Assembly: GCA_021840255.1 (NCBI GenBank)
Contig: JAKBYX010000001.1
Location: 186,001-250,000, forward strand
DNA from: Nitrospirota bacterium
Lineage (GTDB): Bacteria > Nitrospirota > Thermodesulfovibrionia > Thermodesulfovibrionales > JdFR-88
DNA: 64,000 nucleotides
Direction: 5' to 3'
Notes under the pieces: generated by a model
Told to the model about the DNA's origin: nothing
The model's database searches: none
What the model saw: the letters and a program-made list of their open reading frames with translations, nothing else
In this document: piece by piece, positions 8,745 through 16,977 of the stretch
How positions within the stretch are numbered: the first letter of the stretch is position 1
Layout of the letters: every line of letters begins with the position of its first letter
Translations under genes and position numbers: made by a program

Positions 8745-9245
8745 TCAGTACCCGGGGATACCCGGCTTGAAACTCTTGTGGACGATGCCTCTTTCCTCCA
8801 TGAAAAGGATTATCTTTTTGCCGTGGGACTGCTTCTTTTCGATCAGCTGTTTCAGCCGGGCCACTGCCTGCGGATCTTTTTCTCCCGTAAAGACGTCCCA
8901 GAAAAACCCTTCGACTGCGCTTTCCTCAAGCTTCAGGGACAACCGCAGCGCGTCTTCCAGGGTGATATCCCCCTCGCCCAGTCTCTTTTTTATGGTTCTG
9001 GCCAGCTCCAGGGCCTCGTTTATGAAGGGCATTGAATGCTGTTCAGAGATGTCCGGCAAGTCATCTTCCGGGCTGCCGCCCTTGCCCATTATGAGTGATA
9101 CAGCGTGGTTTTTTTCTTCGCCGGACAGTGCGTTCCACAGGCCGCCGGCTTCCGGAAACCGTTCCGAGAGGCTCCGGTATATCTCCGCGCAGGCTATCTC
9201 GACGGCTATGCAGCCGTCCATCCTGTAGTCCGATCTCACTCTCAT
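8745..9245 (-). CDS. Rubrerythrin/ferritin-like protein
   Basis: A 166-residue all-helical protein with a ferritin-like pattern: CAEIYRSLSERFPE, then ALSGEEKNHA, later LKLEESAVEGFFWDV and a closing HGKK. The spaced Glu and E-x-x-H residues are those expected to bind a di-iron centre, but only part of the canonical set is obvious, so activity is uncertain. It lacks the rubredoxin-like C-terminal domain of classical rubrerythrin. A role in iron or peroxide handling is inferred from the fold. It is monocistronic and divergent from rluB. Confidence 0.6.
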   Translation of the reverse strand: MRVRSDYRMDGCIAVEIACAEIYRSLSERFPEAGGLWNALSGEEKNHAVSLIMGKGGSPEDDLPDISEQHSMPFINEALELARTIKKRLGEGDITLEDALRLSLKLEESAVEGFFWDVFTGEKDPQAVARLKQLIEKKQSHGKKIILFMEERGIVHKSFKPGIPGY

Positions 9246-9402
9246 GCCGCTCCCCCTGCCCTGCTTATACCTATTTTCTCATTTTAAAAACGGCAGTCAA
9301 TACCTTGTCCATCTGCGCGCTTATCTCCCGTTTTCTTTTTAATGGGCATAGCGGGCGGGGCTTCTCTGGTATAATATCAGGCTTGGAGAGTGTAAAAAAC
9401 CT

Positions 9403-10389
9403 ATGGAAATGAGACTTCAAAAATTCCTGTCTGAAACCGGGGTAGCTTCGAGGCGCAAGGCCGAAGAGATGATCATCGAGGGCCGGATCGCCGTAAACGG
9501 GAAACCCGCCCAATTGGGCATGAAGGTGGACCCGGCAAAGGATTTCATAAAAGTGGACGGCAAACCGGTCACCAGGTCCGGGCCGAAACTGTATTTTGCC
9601 TTTCACAAGCCCAGGGCCGTAATGAGCACCCTTGAAGACCCCCAGGGCAGGCCCACAGTGAAGGATTTCCTGCACGGGATAAAACAGCGGGTTTACCCGG
9701 TTGGCAGGCTGGATTACCACTCGGAGGGACTGCTGCTTATAACCAATGACGGCGAGTTTGCCAACATGGTGCTCCATCCAACCAGAAAGATACCCAAGAC
9801 TTATGAGGTCAAGGTCAAGGGGATAGTGGAAGAGGAGAACCTGGAAAAGTTGAGGGGCGGGATAAAGCTTGAAGACGGCATTACCCAGCCCGCAAAGGTA
9901 TCGCAGATCGGGAAGACGGAAGCAGGCAATTCATGGGTTGAGATCACCATACACGAGGGCAGGAAACGGCAGGTCAGAAGGATGTTCGACAGAGTGGGTC
10001 ATCCGGTGCTCAAGTTGAAACGCACCAGCGTTGGCGGCGTAAAGCTGGGAGCGCTTGCACCCGGCGCGCTCCGCCCTCTCTCCCCGCTGGAAGTGGAGAG
10101 GATAGTGAAAAGCGCAAAGGGGACCTCCGGACCGGAGATGAAGAACCGGGCGGTAAAAAAGGGAAAAGAAAAAGAGAAAGAAAAAAAGAGCGGGATAGTC
10201 GAAAAAGTCAAAAAAGCCAAAAAAGTCAAAGAAGTCGAAAAAACAAAAACCCCAAAAAAAAGGGCCATCAATAAAACAAAAACCAAAGAGTTCAAAAAGA
10301 GCAACACAGGCCAAATCAAAAAGAAAAACATAAGCCAAAACAGAAAAGCAGGGACAAGAAATCCAAAAAGGGAGGGTTTTCACTCTTAA
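9403..10389 (+). CDS. rluB: 23S rRNA pseudouridine synthase (RluB/RsuA type) with Lys-rich tail
   Basis: Converts a specific uridine of 23S rRNA (U2605 in E. coli RluB) to pseudouridine. Residues 1-60 are an S4 RNA-binding domain (RLQKFLSETGVASRRKAEEM). The catalytic domain follows, with the conserved Asp in VGRLDYHSEGLLLITNDG and the EGRKRQVRRMFDRVGHPV segment. After residue 240 there is an unusual tail of about 85 residues that is almost only Lys, Glu, Thr and Ala. This is likely disordered RNA-binding sequence, and it coincides with A-rich DNA. The TAA stop directly abuts the ATG of aspS, so the two genes are translationally coupled. Confidence 0.92.
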   Translation: MEMRLQKFLSETGVASRRKAEEMIIEGRIAVNGKPAQLGMKVDPAKDFIKVDGKPVTRSGPKLYFAFHKPRAVMSTLEDPQGRPTVKDFLHGIKQRVYPVGRLDYHSEGLLLITNDGEFANMVLHPTRKIPKTYEVKVKGIVEEENLEKLRGGIKLEDGITQPAKVSQIGKTEAGNSWVEITIHEGRKRQVRRMFDRVGHPVLKLKRTSVGGVKLGALAPGALRPLSPLEVERIVKSAKGTSGPEMKNRAVKKGKEKEKEKKSGIVEKVKKAKKVKEVEKTKTPKKRAINKTKTKEFKKSNTGQIKKKNISQNRKAGTRNPKREGFHS

Positions 10390-12189
10390 ATGCTGAGGAC
10401 GGGATGCGGCACCGTAAGCGAGGCCCATATAGGTCAGGAAGAGAAAAAACAAAAACTCCGGTTTTCCGGCTGGGTATACAGGCGCAGGGACCATGGCGGG
10501 CTCATATTCATAGACTTGCGGGACAGAAGCGGTATCCTGCAGGTTGTTTTTAACCCTGATGTGGCCCCTGAGGCACACAGCCTGGCCCATGGACTGAGGG
10601 CTGAATACGTCATTGAGGTTTCGGGCAAACTGGGCAAGAGACCCGAAGGCACCCAAAACCCGGGGTTGCCGACCGGGGGCGTGGAGCTATATGCCGACAA
10701 CCTCACAATACTGAACGAATCCGCGCCGCTTCCTTTCAGCCTCGAAGACCCGGACACGTCGGAGGCCCTGAAGCTGCGCTACAGGTACCTGGACCTGAGG
10801 AGCCCCCAGATGCAGAAAAATCTGTTCTTAAGGCACAGGGCGGTGAAGGCCATCCGGGACTACCTGGATTCCGAGGGTTTCCTGGAGATAGAGACCCCGA
10901 TGCTGACAAAAAGCACCCCGGAGGGGGCCAGAGACTATCTTGTTCCAAGCAGGGTGAACCCTGGCTTCTTTTATGCTCTGCCCCAGTCCCCGCAGCTGTT
11001 CAAACAGATACTGATGGTCTCGGGGTATGAGAGATATTTCCAGGTGGCCCGCTGTTTCAGGGACGAGGACTTGAGAGCCGACAGGCAGCCGGAATTCACC
11101 CAGATCGATATGGAGACCTCGTTTATGGACTCCGAGGATATAATCAGGATAACGGAGGTGATGCTGGCCCGTGCCTTCAAGGAGACTATCGGCGTGGAGC
11201 TTCCCTTGCCTTTCCCGAGGCTCTGTTATGAAGAGGCCATGGGACGCTTCGGCTCGGATAAGCCTGATATGCGTTTCGGTCTGGAGCTTGCCGACATGGC
11301 AGGGCCCGCCCGGAAAAGCTCCTTCAAGGTCTTTCTGGACGCCCTTGACAAGGGCGGCAGGGTTATGGGCCTGAGGGGCCTCGGGATGGCCGGCCTGTCC
11401 AGGAAAGAGGTGGACGACCTCACCAACTCCGTGAAAGAGATGGGCGCAAAGGGCCTTGCATGGATAAAGATCAGGAATGGTTTTGATTCCCCCATAGCCA
11501 AGTTTTTCCCAAAAGAAGCCATGGAGGAAATGGCGGCAAGCCTGCAGGCGCAGGAGGGCGACATGATGCTCTTCGTTGCGGACACCGAAAAAATCGTCCA
11601 AAACACGCTTGGAAGGCTGAGAATAGAACTGGGCAAAAAACTGGGGCTGATAGAAAACCAGTGGCGGCCTTTGTGGGTAGTGAATTTCCCCCTTCTGGAG
11701 TGGGATGATGAGGAAGAGCGGTTTGCCGCGGTGCACCACCCGTTTACTTCACCTGCCGATGCGGACGTGGAACGCATACTTTCCGGTGACATGAGTGATA
11801 AAGCTCTCCTTGCCTCCCTCAAATCAAAGTCGTATGACATAGTGCTCAACGGCTATGAGATAGGCGGCGGGTCCATCCGTATCCACAGGCAGGAAGTGCA
11901 AAGCAGGATGTTCGAGATGCTTGGCATATCAAGGGAGGACGCCGCAAAGAAATTCGGATTTCTCCTGGACGCCCTCCAGTTTGGCGCCCCGCCGCATGGC
12001 GGGCTGGCCCTTGGGCTGGACAGGCTCGTGATGCTGCTTTGCGGGGCGGAGTCCATAAGGGACGTTATAGCCTTTCCCAAGACCTCGAAGGCGTCTGACC
12101 TGATGAGCGGAGCGCCTTCGTCCGTGGAACAAAAACAGCTCAGGGAACTGCATATAAAGCTGGATATTCCGATGGAAGAGAACATCTGA
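10390..12189 (+). CDS. aspS: Aspartyl-tRNA synthetase
   Basis: Charges tRNA-Asp (and perhaps tRNA-Asn) with aspartate. At 599 residues it is the long bacterial type. It has an N-terminal OB-fold anticodon-binding domain ([21 protein letters not shown]), class II motif 2 ([20 protein letters not shown]), the bacterial GAD insertion in the middle, and motif 3 ([15 protein letters not shown]) near the end. Whether it is discriminating or non-discriminating cannot be decided here; no GatCAB genes are in the window. The start codon immediately follows the rluB stop. Confidence 0.96.
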   Translation: MLRTGCGTVSEAHIGQEEKKQKLRFSGWVYRRRDHGGLIFIDLRDRSGILQVVFNPDVAPEAHSLAHGLRAEYVIEVSGKLGKRPEGTQNPGLPTGGVELYADNLTILNESAPLPFSLEDPDTSEALKLRYRYLDLRSPQMQKNLFLRHRAVKAIRDYLDSEGFLEIETPMLTKSTPEGARDYLVPSRVNPGFFYALPQSPQLFKQILMVSGYERYFQVARCFRDEDLRADRQPEFTQIDMETSFMDSEDIIRITEVMLARAFKETIGVELPLPFPRLCYEEAMGRFGSDKPDMRFGLELADMAGPARKSSFKVFLDALDKGGRVMGLRGLGMAGLSRKEVDDLTNSVKEMGAKGLAWIKIRNGFDSPIAKFFPKEAMEEMAASLQAQEGDMMLFVADTEKIVQNTLGRLRIELGKKLGLIENQWRPLWVVNFPLLEWDDEEERFAAVHHPFTSPADADVERILSGDMSDKALLASLKSKSYDIVLNGYEIGGGSIRIHRQEVQSRMFEMLGISREDAAKKFGFLLDALQFGAPPHGGLALGLDRLVMLLCGAESIRDVIAFPKTSKASDLMSGAPSSVEQKQLRELHIKLDIPMEENI

Positions 12190-12628
12190 AGCGGCCCATT
12201 GGAAGGGCAACAATAAGTGCGTTGCAGGACCAGGAACCCGGCTCCAAAAATTGTCTAATTTCCTAAGCGGGCAGGCGGCAAACTTGCCTCTTCAGGATTT
12301 TTTTGGCGCCGGGGCGGACGGCATACCGCGTTAACCGCACTGTGCCACTCTGGTTGCCGCTGCGTTATGTGACGCGCCCGCGTCATCCACTGCGCTCACA
12401 CCATCCGCCCCCTTTACGTTTACATGGGTTTCCGCCCTGCCTTTTTTCTCCTTTCCGTTTCACGGGGGTATGGGGGCGAAGCCCTCATACAAAAAAGGGC
12501 GGGAGAGTGGGTTTTAAAAAAATAATGGGAAAAATGCCCGCGGGAACACCTGAAAAGCCTTAAAAATTATTGCAGAGATTTTTTCAGGACGCGCCTGAAA
12601 ACCGGCAGTCAAGGGCCAAAAAAACCTT
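12190..12628. other. 439-base intergenic stretch holding a repeat element
   Basis: No convincing gene. It contains the palindromic repeat at 12312-12410 and a hairpin at about 12467-12491 (GTATGGGGGC / GCCCTCATAC around GAA). No T-run suitable for termination follows on the plus strand. aspS on the left and the dsbC-like gene on the right converge here. Confidence 0.6.
12312..12410. repeat. Palindromic intergenic repeat, copy 1
   Basis: About 100 bases bounded by near-perfect inverted ends: GGGCGGACGG at 12312 and ACCATCCGCCC ending at 12410. The right half shares TTGCCGCTGCG, ATGTGACGCGCCCGCG and GCTCACACCATCCGCCC with a second copy at 16213-16355, and similarity continues past the right end (CTTT-CGTTT...TGG). 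It has no coding capacity and looks like a small MITE-like or REP-like element. Confidence 0.65.
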
Positions 12629-13438
12629 TTACTTCTTCTTTACCTGCTTTGCGGCCTGGTCTATGCGCATCAACAGGGTTTGCTCAGGCAGCGCACCGAC
12701 CACCATCTCCCCGTCCGGAAGTATAAGCGTGGGAGTCCCCGTGATATTCAGTTTCTTCCCAAGAGCGATGTTCCTGTCTATCTCCGGGGCTTTGCAACCG
12801 GGCTTGGGGATAGGCTTGCCCTCTAGCGATTCCTCAAGGAGCTTTAACGAATGTGTGCATTCTATCTCCTGCGCCTTTTCCTTCGATCCCGGATGTATGG
12901 CAAGCGGGAAGAGTTTTATGTAAAAGGCGATGTCTTTTCTCTTGCTGACTATGTCCTTCATCACCTGATGAAGCCTCGCGCAGAAAGGTCAGACGGGGTC
13001 GTCGAAAACGATCACGCGGATGGGGGCATTCGCTTTACCAAGAATCAGGGCATCGCTTAAAGGTATCTTGGATACATCGACCTTGTTCAGCTGGGACATG
13101 CGCTCGCTGGTTATGTCCGCCTTGGTCTTTATATCTATTATGGAGCCCTGGATCAAATGCTTTTTGGCATAATCGACATAAATGACGCTCTTCTTGCCCA
13201 TGAACTCGAAAGTGACTTCCCACAGCCCGCCCACCTTGGACTTGGCAACGCCTAAAACCTTTATTGATGGATTGAAGGAACTCAGTATCCCCTGCGCCTC
13301 GGCTGGCTTAAGGGAATGGCAGGACTGGCAGTCTCCGCCGCACGCCCCGGTCGTTCCGGCAAAGCCGTACGAGCCCGTGGCAAGGATCAAAATGGTGAAT
13401 GCCGCCGCAATGAGAGAGATCAACTTTCGCATTACCAT
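12629..13438 (-). CDS. dsbC: DsbC-like thiol-disulfide isomerase, predicted selenoprotein (in-frame UGA = Sec150)
   Basis: Read through one in-frame TGA (12991-12989), this frame gives a complete 269-residue periplasmic disulfide isomerase. Residues 1-27 are a signal peptide. CQSCH (37-41) is a c-type haem-binding motif. Residues 45-130 match the DsbC N-terminal dimerisation region. The thioredoxin fold begins at about 138: VIVFDDPV-U150-PFC153-ARLHQ, where DsbC has its CxxC followed by a Leu-His. Then come a Cys pair (C194, C215) as in DsbC and the cis-Pro loop TGTP236. The frame is unbroken on both sides of the TGA, so a frameshift is not needed. Ordinary gene calling would split it into 12989-13438 and 12629-12964. 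A SECIS-like hairpin follows the UGA. The alternative is a point mutation of TGC/TGT to TGA. Confidence 0.82.
12956..12991 (-). promoter_or_regulatory. Bacterial SECIS-like hairpin after the UGA codon
   Basis: From the UGA (12991-12989), 22 nt lead to an apical loop AGGU (12966-12963). The loop is closed by a perfect 7-bp stem, CUUCAUC (12973-12967) with GAUGAAG (12962-12956). Bacterial SECIS elements lie in the coding region just downstream of the UGA, with a short stem and a G-U-containing loop; E. coli fdhF has AGGUCU. The distance and loop both fit. The element also encodes RLHQVMK, so its sequence is under protein constraint too. Confidence 0.7.
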
Positions 13439-13605
13439 TTAGTATATCATACCTGCGAAAAAAAACAGCCGGGGCTATAAACAGGCGGCAAAATACTTGA
13501 AGCCGGGCCCTCATCGTCTTTTTCCAAGATGCCGGCTGGCGGATTTTTTCTTTTTCTTTTTCCTCACCTTGAAAATTCCAGCCCCTTAATGGTTTAATCT
13601 CTGGG

Positions 13606-16185
13606 ATGTCAGAGCTTACCCCCTTGATGAAGCAATACCAGCAGATCAAAGAGCGTTATCCTGACGCCATTTTATTTTTCCGCCTTGGGGATTTTTACGA
13701 GATGTTCGGAGAGGACGCCAAGGCCGCTTCCAGCATACTCCAGATAGCCCTTACGTCGAGGGACAAAAGCAAGGACGATCCCGTGCCCATGTGCGGCATA
13801 CCTTACTTCTCCGCGGAAACCTATATCAACAAGCTTATAGGGGCGGGGCGCAAGGTTGCGGTCTGCGAACAGGTGGAAGACCCCAAAGAGGCCAAAGGTA
13901 TTGTGATGCGTGAGGTCGTGCGGGTAGTTACCCCCGGCACCCATACGCCTGAAAATCCGAAAGAAAACAACTTTATAGTCTCTTTTTTCCCCGTCGGCAG
14001 AAAGCATGGCATCGCGCTTGCGGACATCTCCACCGGAGAGTTTTTCCTTTTTGAGACCGGAAACCCGTTCGAGGACGAGATAGGCAGGTTTGAGCCAAGA
14101 GAGATCGTGTTCCCCGAAAGCCTTGGGCGCGACCTGCGCTACGCCGGGGCGCTCAAGAACTTCTTCACCACAGCCGCCGATGACTTCCTTTTTGATTATT
14201 CCGAGGCATACAGGGGGCTTCTGTCCTATTTCAAGGTGTCAAGCCTGGCCGCCTTCGGCTGCGAGGGCCTGCGCGCGGCCGTTTCCGCCGCCGGGGCGCT
14301 GCTGTCCGTGCTCCTGAATACCCAGCGGGGGCCCTTGAGCTTCACGAAACTTACCCATCTTAAAGACAGCTCCGCCATGTTCCTGGATTATTCCACCAGG
14401 AGGAACCTTGAGCTCATCCACAACCTCAAGGACGGTGGAAAGGAAGGGACCCTCCTTTGGGCGCTGGATGAGACCTTGACGCCAATGGGGGGCAGGTTTC
14501 TTAGAAACGCGGTGTTAAACCCCCTGGTTGAATCGGACAAGATCAGGCGGAGGCTTGGGGCGGTCTCCCTGCTGGCCAATGAATATGAGCTTACGGACAC
14601 GCTCAGAGTGGCGCTGAGAAAGATACAGGACCTTGAGCGGCTTGGGGCCAGGGTACGCATGGGCACGGCAAACGCCAGGGACCTGATAGCCCTCAAAAAC
14701 TCCCTGAAGCCGCTTCCGGGTATCAAAAAAACTCTTTCATCCCCGGAGGACCCCGTGCTGGCGGAGGTATCGGCCGCAATAGGCGATTTTACCCCGCTTG
14801 TGAACTTTCTAGAGGCCAGCCTTAAAGAGCATCCGCCGCTGGGGCTCAAGGACGGAGGCATCATAAAAGAGGGCTTCCATCCCCAGGTGGATGAATTAAG
14901 GACGCTTTGCACCAGTTCGCGGGATTATATCGCGGGCATAGAGGCCAGGGAAAAGCAGGCCACGGGAATAGCTTCCCTGAAGGTGGGCTTCAACCGTGTT
15001 TTCGGCTACTTCATTGAAGTGACGAAACCCAACCTGCCCCAGGTACCCCCTCATTATATAAGGAAACAGACCCTGGTGAACGCCGAGAGGTTCATAACGC
15101 CTGAACTGAAGGACTACGAATCCAAAACCCTCGGGGCCCAGGAGCGGCTTACGACCCTTGAGTACGAGGTGTTCATGGGGGTGCTGGAAAAGGTGCAGAC
15201 CCAGGCGGCGGCCCTTAGAGAGACGGCGCAGCAGATAGGTTTTCTGGATTTCCTTATTTCCCTTGCCATCGTCGCAAAGCGGAACGACTATGTAATGCCG
15301 GAGGTGGACGACGGCTACGCGCTTGAGATAGAAAACGGCAGGCACCCGGTGATAGAGCGTCTCCAGCTTGGCGAGCGGTTCATACCAAACAGCGTGGACA
15401 TGGACGGGGAGGATGTGAGGATGCTCATAATAACCGGGCCCAATATGGCCGGCAAATCCACCTACATGCGGCAAAACGCCCTTATAGCCCTTATGGCCCA
15501 GATCGGCTCCTTTGTGCCGGCCGGGGGCGCGCGTATGGGCATAGCGGACCGCATATTCACCAGGATCGGGGCATCCGATTTCTTGAGCATGGGGCAGAGC
15601 ACCTTCATGGTGGAGATGCTCGAGACCGCAAACATAATCCATAACGCCACGAAAAGGAGCATCATCGTCCTTGACGAGGTGGGCAGGGGCACAAGCACTT
15701 TTGACGGCATAAGCATAGCCTGGGCCTCCGCGGAGCACATCGTAAAGAACATAAAGGCCCGCACCTTCTTTGCCACCCATTACAATGAGCTTACCGAGCT
15801 GGCAATGGGCCTGGAAGGTATAAAAAACTGCAACGTCGCGGTAAAGGAATGGGGAGATGAGATAATCTTTCTGAGGCGGATAGAAGAAGGGCCTTCCGAT
15901 AAAAGCTACGGCATACAGGTGGGCAGGCTTGCCGGGCTTCCGCAGGAGGTCGTGGACCGGGCCAAAGCCATCCTCTCAAACCTGGAAAAACAGGTGCTTT
16001 CCTCCGGGGGGACACCGCGTATGTGGGCCGGCGGCCAGGGATCTTTCCGCACCCGGCAGCTTGGGCTCTTCGGCGGCAAAGAAGACGCCTTGATGGAAGA
16101 GCTGCTTGGTATACCGGATGACATTACCCAGGAACAGGCCCTCCAGAAATTGCTTTCGCTCAAAAAAAAGGCAAAAGAAAATTAA
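13606..16185 (+). CDS. mutS: DNA mismatch repair protein MutS
   Basis: Recognises mismatched bases and recruits MutL, coupled to ATP hydrolysis. The 859 residues are full length for MutS1. The N-terminal mismatch-binding domain shows FRLGDFYEMFGEDA (the Phe-x-Glu wedge motif). The connector, core and clamp domains follow, then the ATPase domain with Walker A GPNMAGKSTYMRQ, the Walker B region VLDEVGRGTSTFDG and the dimer-contact His in FFATHYNELTEL. It is transcribed divergently from the dsbC-like gene and no mutL is nearby. A palindromic repeat copy lies just after the stop. Confidence 0.97.
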   Translation: MSELTPLMKQYQQIKERYPDAILFFRLGDFYEMFGEDAKAASSILQIALTSRDKSKDDPVPMCGIPYFSAETYINKLIGAGRKVAVCEQVEDPKEAKGIVMREVVRVVTPGTHTPENPKENNFIVSFFPVGRKHGIALADISTGEFFLFETGNPFEDEIGRFEPREIVFPESLGRDLRYAGALKNFFTTAADDFLFDYSEAYRGLLSYFKVSSLAAFGCEGLRAAVSAAGALLSVLLNTQRGPLSFTKLTHLKDSSAMFLDYSTRRNLELIHNLKDGGKEGTLLWALDETLTPMGGRFLRNAVLNPLVESDKIRRRLGAVSLLANEYELTDTLRVALRKIQDLERLGARVRMGTANARDLIALKNSLKPLPGIKKTLSSPEDPVLAEVSAAIGDFTPLVNFLEASLKEHPPLGLKDGGIIKEGFHPQVDELRTLCTSSRDYIAGIEAREKQATGIASLKVGFNRVFGYFIEVTKPNLPQVPPHYIRKQTLVNAERFITPELKDYESKTLGAQERLTTLEYEVFMGVLEKVQTQAAALRETAQQIGFLDFLISLAIVAKRNDYVMPEVDDGYALEIENGRHPVIERLQLGERFIPNSVDMDGEDVRMLIITGPNMAGKSTYMRQNALIALMAQIGSFVPAGGARMGIADRIFTRIGASDFLSMGQSTFMVEMLETANIIHNATKRSIIVLDEVGRGTSTFDGISIAWASAEHIVKNIKARTFFATHYNELTELAMGLEGIKNCNVAVKEWGDEIIFLRRIEEGPSDKSYGIQVGRLAGLPQEVVDRAKAILSNLEKQVLSSGGTPRMWAGGQGSFRTRQLGLFGGKEDALMEELLGIPDDITQEQALQKLLSLKKKAKEN

Positions 16186-16212
16186 TTTTCAGCCTCTCCG
16201 GATTTGTATGGG

Positions 16213-16355
16213 GGGCGGACGGTATTTTACTCGCTCCGCTCAGTGCCGTCTCACCAGTTTTGCTAGATAGCATGTATACCGCGCCAGGTCTTCCTGATTG
16301 CCGCTGCGAAATGTGACGCGCCCGCGCCACTCCGCTTCGCTCACACCATCCGCCC
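16213..16355. repeat. Palindromic intergenic repeat, copy 2
   Basis: About 143 bases between GGGCGGACGGT (16213-16223) and ACCATCCGCCC (16345-16355), inverted ends with one mismatch. The right half is clearly related to 12353-12410, with shared blocks TTGCCGCTGCG, ATGTGACGCGCCCGCG and CGCTCACACCATCCGCCC. The left half is longer and less similar than in copy 1. Confidence 0.65.
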
Positions 16356-16528
16356 TCTTTTGCGTTTCCCTGGTTTTTCTGCGTTGCCGTTTCAAGGGAA
16401 TAGGGCCGGGCTTGATGCGTGAGGCACCAGCCTCACGGTTAAATGGGTGAGGTATATTATCCGCTTTTCTTGACAAAAAATACCGCCTGTGTTTGAATTT
16501 CAAATCTATGCGTTGAATTTGCCTGAAT

Positions 16529-16556
16529 TTGTTTGAAAAACGATTATTGGTATACT
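16529..16556 (+). promoter_or_regulatory. Probable promoter of gcvH-lpdA
   Basis: TTGTTT (16529-16534) and TATACT (16551-16556) are separated by 16 nt, in locally A+T-rich DNA. They lie 38 bases before the gcvH start, and a GGAGG ribosome site lies between. The -35 box is weak. Confidence 0.4.
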
Positions 16557-16593
16557 AACCTTTAGTGAAAATAACGATGGAGGTTTTAAAACT

Positions 16594-16977
16594 ATGAATC
16601 CGGACAACCTGAAGTACCACAAGGAACACGCGTGGGTCAAAGTCTCCGGCGGCAAGGCCACAATCGGCATCACCGATTATGCCCAGGAAGCCCTTGGGGA
16701 CATAGTTTACATCGATCTGCCGGAGGCGGACACGAGCGTGGAGGCAAACCACGAGGTGTCAGAGATCGAATCCACCAAGGCCACTTCTCCCGTGATATCC
16801 CCGGTAAGCGGCACGGTGGTGGAAGTGAACGACGAGCTTTCCGATAATCCCGAAATAATAAACGAGGACCCATATGAAAAGGGCTGGATAGCCATTATCG
16901 AGCTTTCGGATCCCTCCGAGCTCGACGCCCTCATGGACGCCTCCGAATACGACGCAATGCTAAAGGAGCAGATGTGA
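16594..16977 (+). CDS. gcvH: Glycine cleavage system H protein
   Basis: Lipoyl carrier of the glycine cleavage complex, shuttling the aminomethyl group between the P, T and L proteins. The 127 residues are full length. The lipoylated Lys is K62 in VSEIESTKATSPVISP, and the family start YHKEHAWVKV is intact. GGAGG precedes the ATG. It overlaps lpdA by four bases (GTGA), so the H and L proteins are translationally coupled. gcvP and gcvT are not in the window. A free H protein could also serve lipoate metabolism. Confidence 0.95.
   Translation: MNPDNLKYHKEHAWVKVSGGKATIGITDYAQEALGDIVYIDLPEADTSVEANHEVSEIESTKATSPVISPVSGTVVEVNDELSDNPEIINEDPYEKGWIAIIELSDPSELDALMDASEYDAMLKEQM

Larger units (their letters stand above)
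16186..16593. other. 408-base intergenic stretch: repeat, small hairpin, gcvH promoter
   Basis: No gene. It holds repeat copy 2 (16213-16355), a 7-bp hairpin CGTGAGG-loop-CCTCACG near 16419-16438, and A+T-rich sequence leading to the gcvH promoter and ribosome site. Confidence 0.6.

Noticed and set aside
10828-11739. 303-codon open frame antisense to aspS
   Set aside because: Complement of a conserved, highly supported gene; the product has no family pattern. The same holds for 14896-15780 opposite mutS, 54795-55802 opposite the helicase and 49167-50117 opposite the RND gene.
12467-12491. Hairpin as terminator of aspS
   Set aside because: Stem is followed by A residues, not T, on the plus strand; it may belong to the repeat element.
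12629-12991. Two separate genes, or a frameshifted dsbC
   Set aside because: Both halves lie in the same reading frame, separated only by TGA, and the break falls on a catalytic Cys codon. A frameshift is not needed, and the second half alone (GTG start, no ribosome site) would lack the active site.
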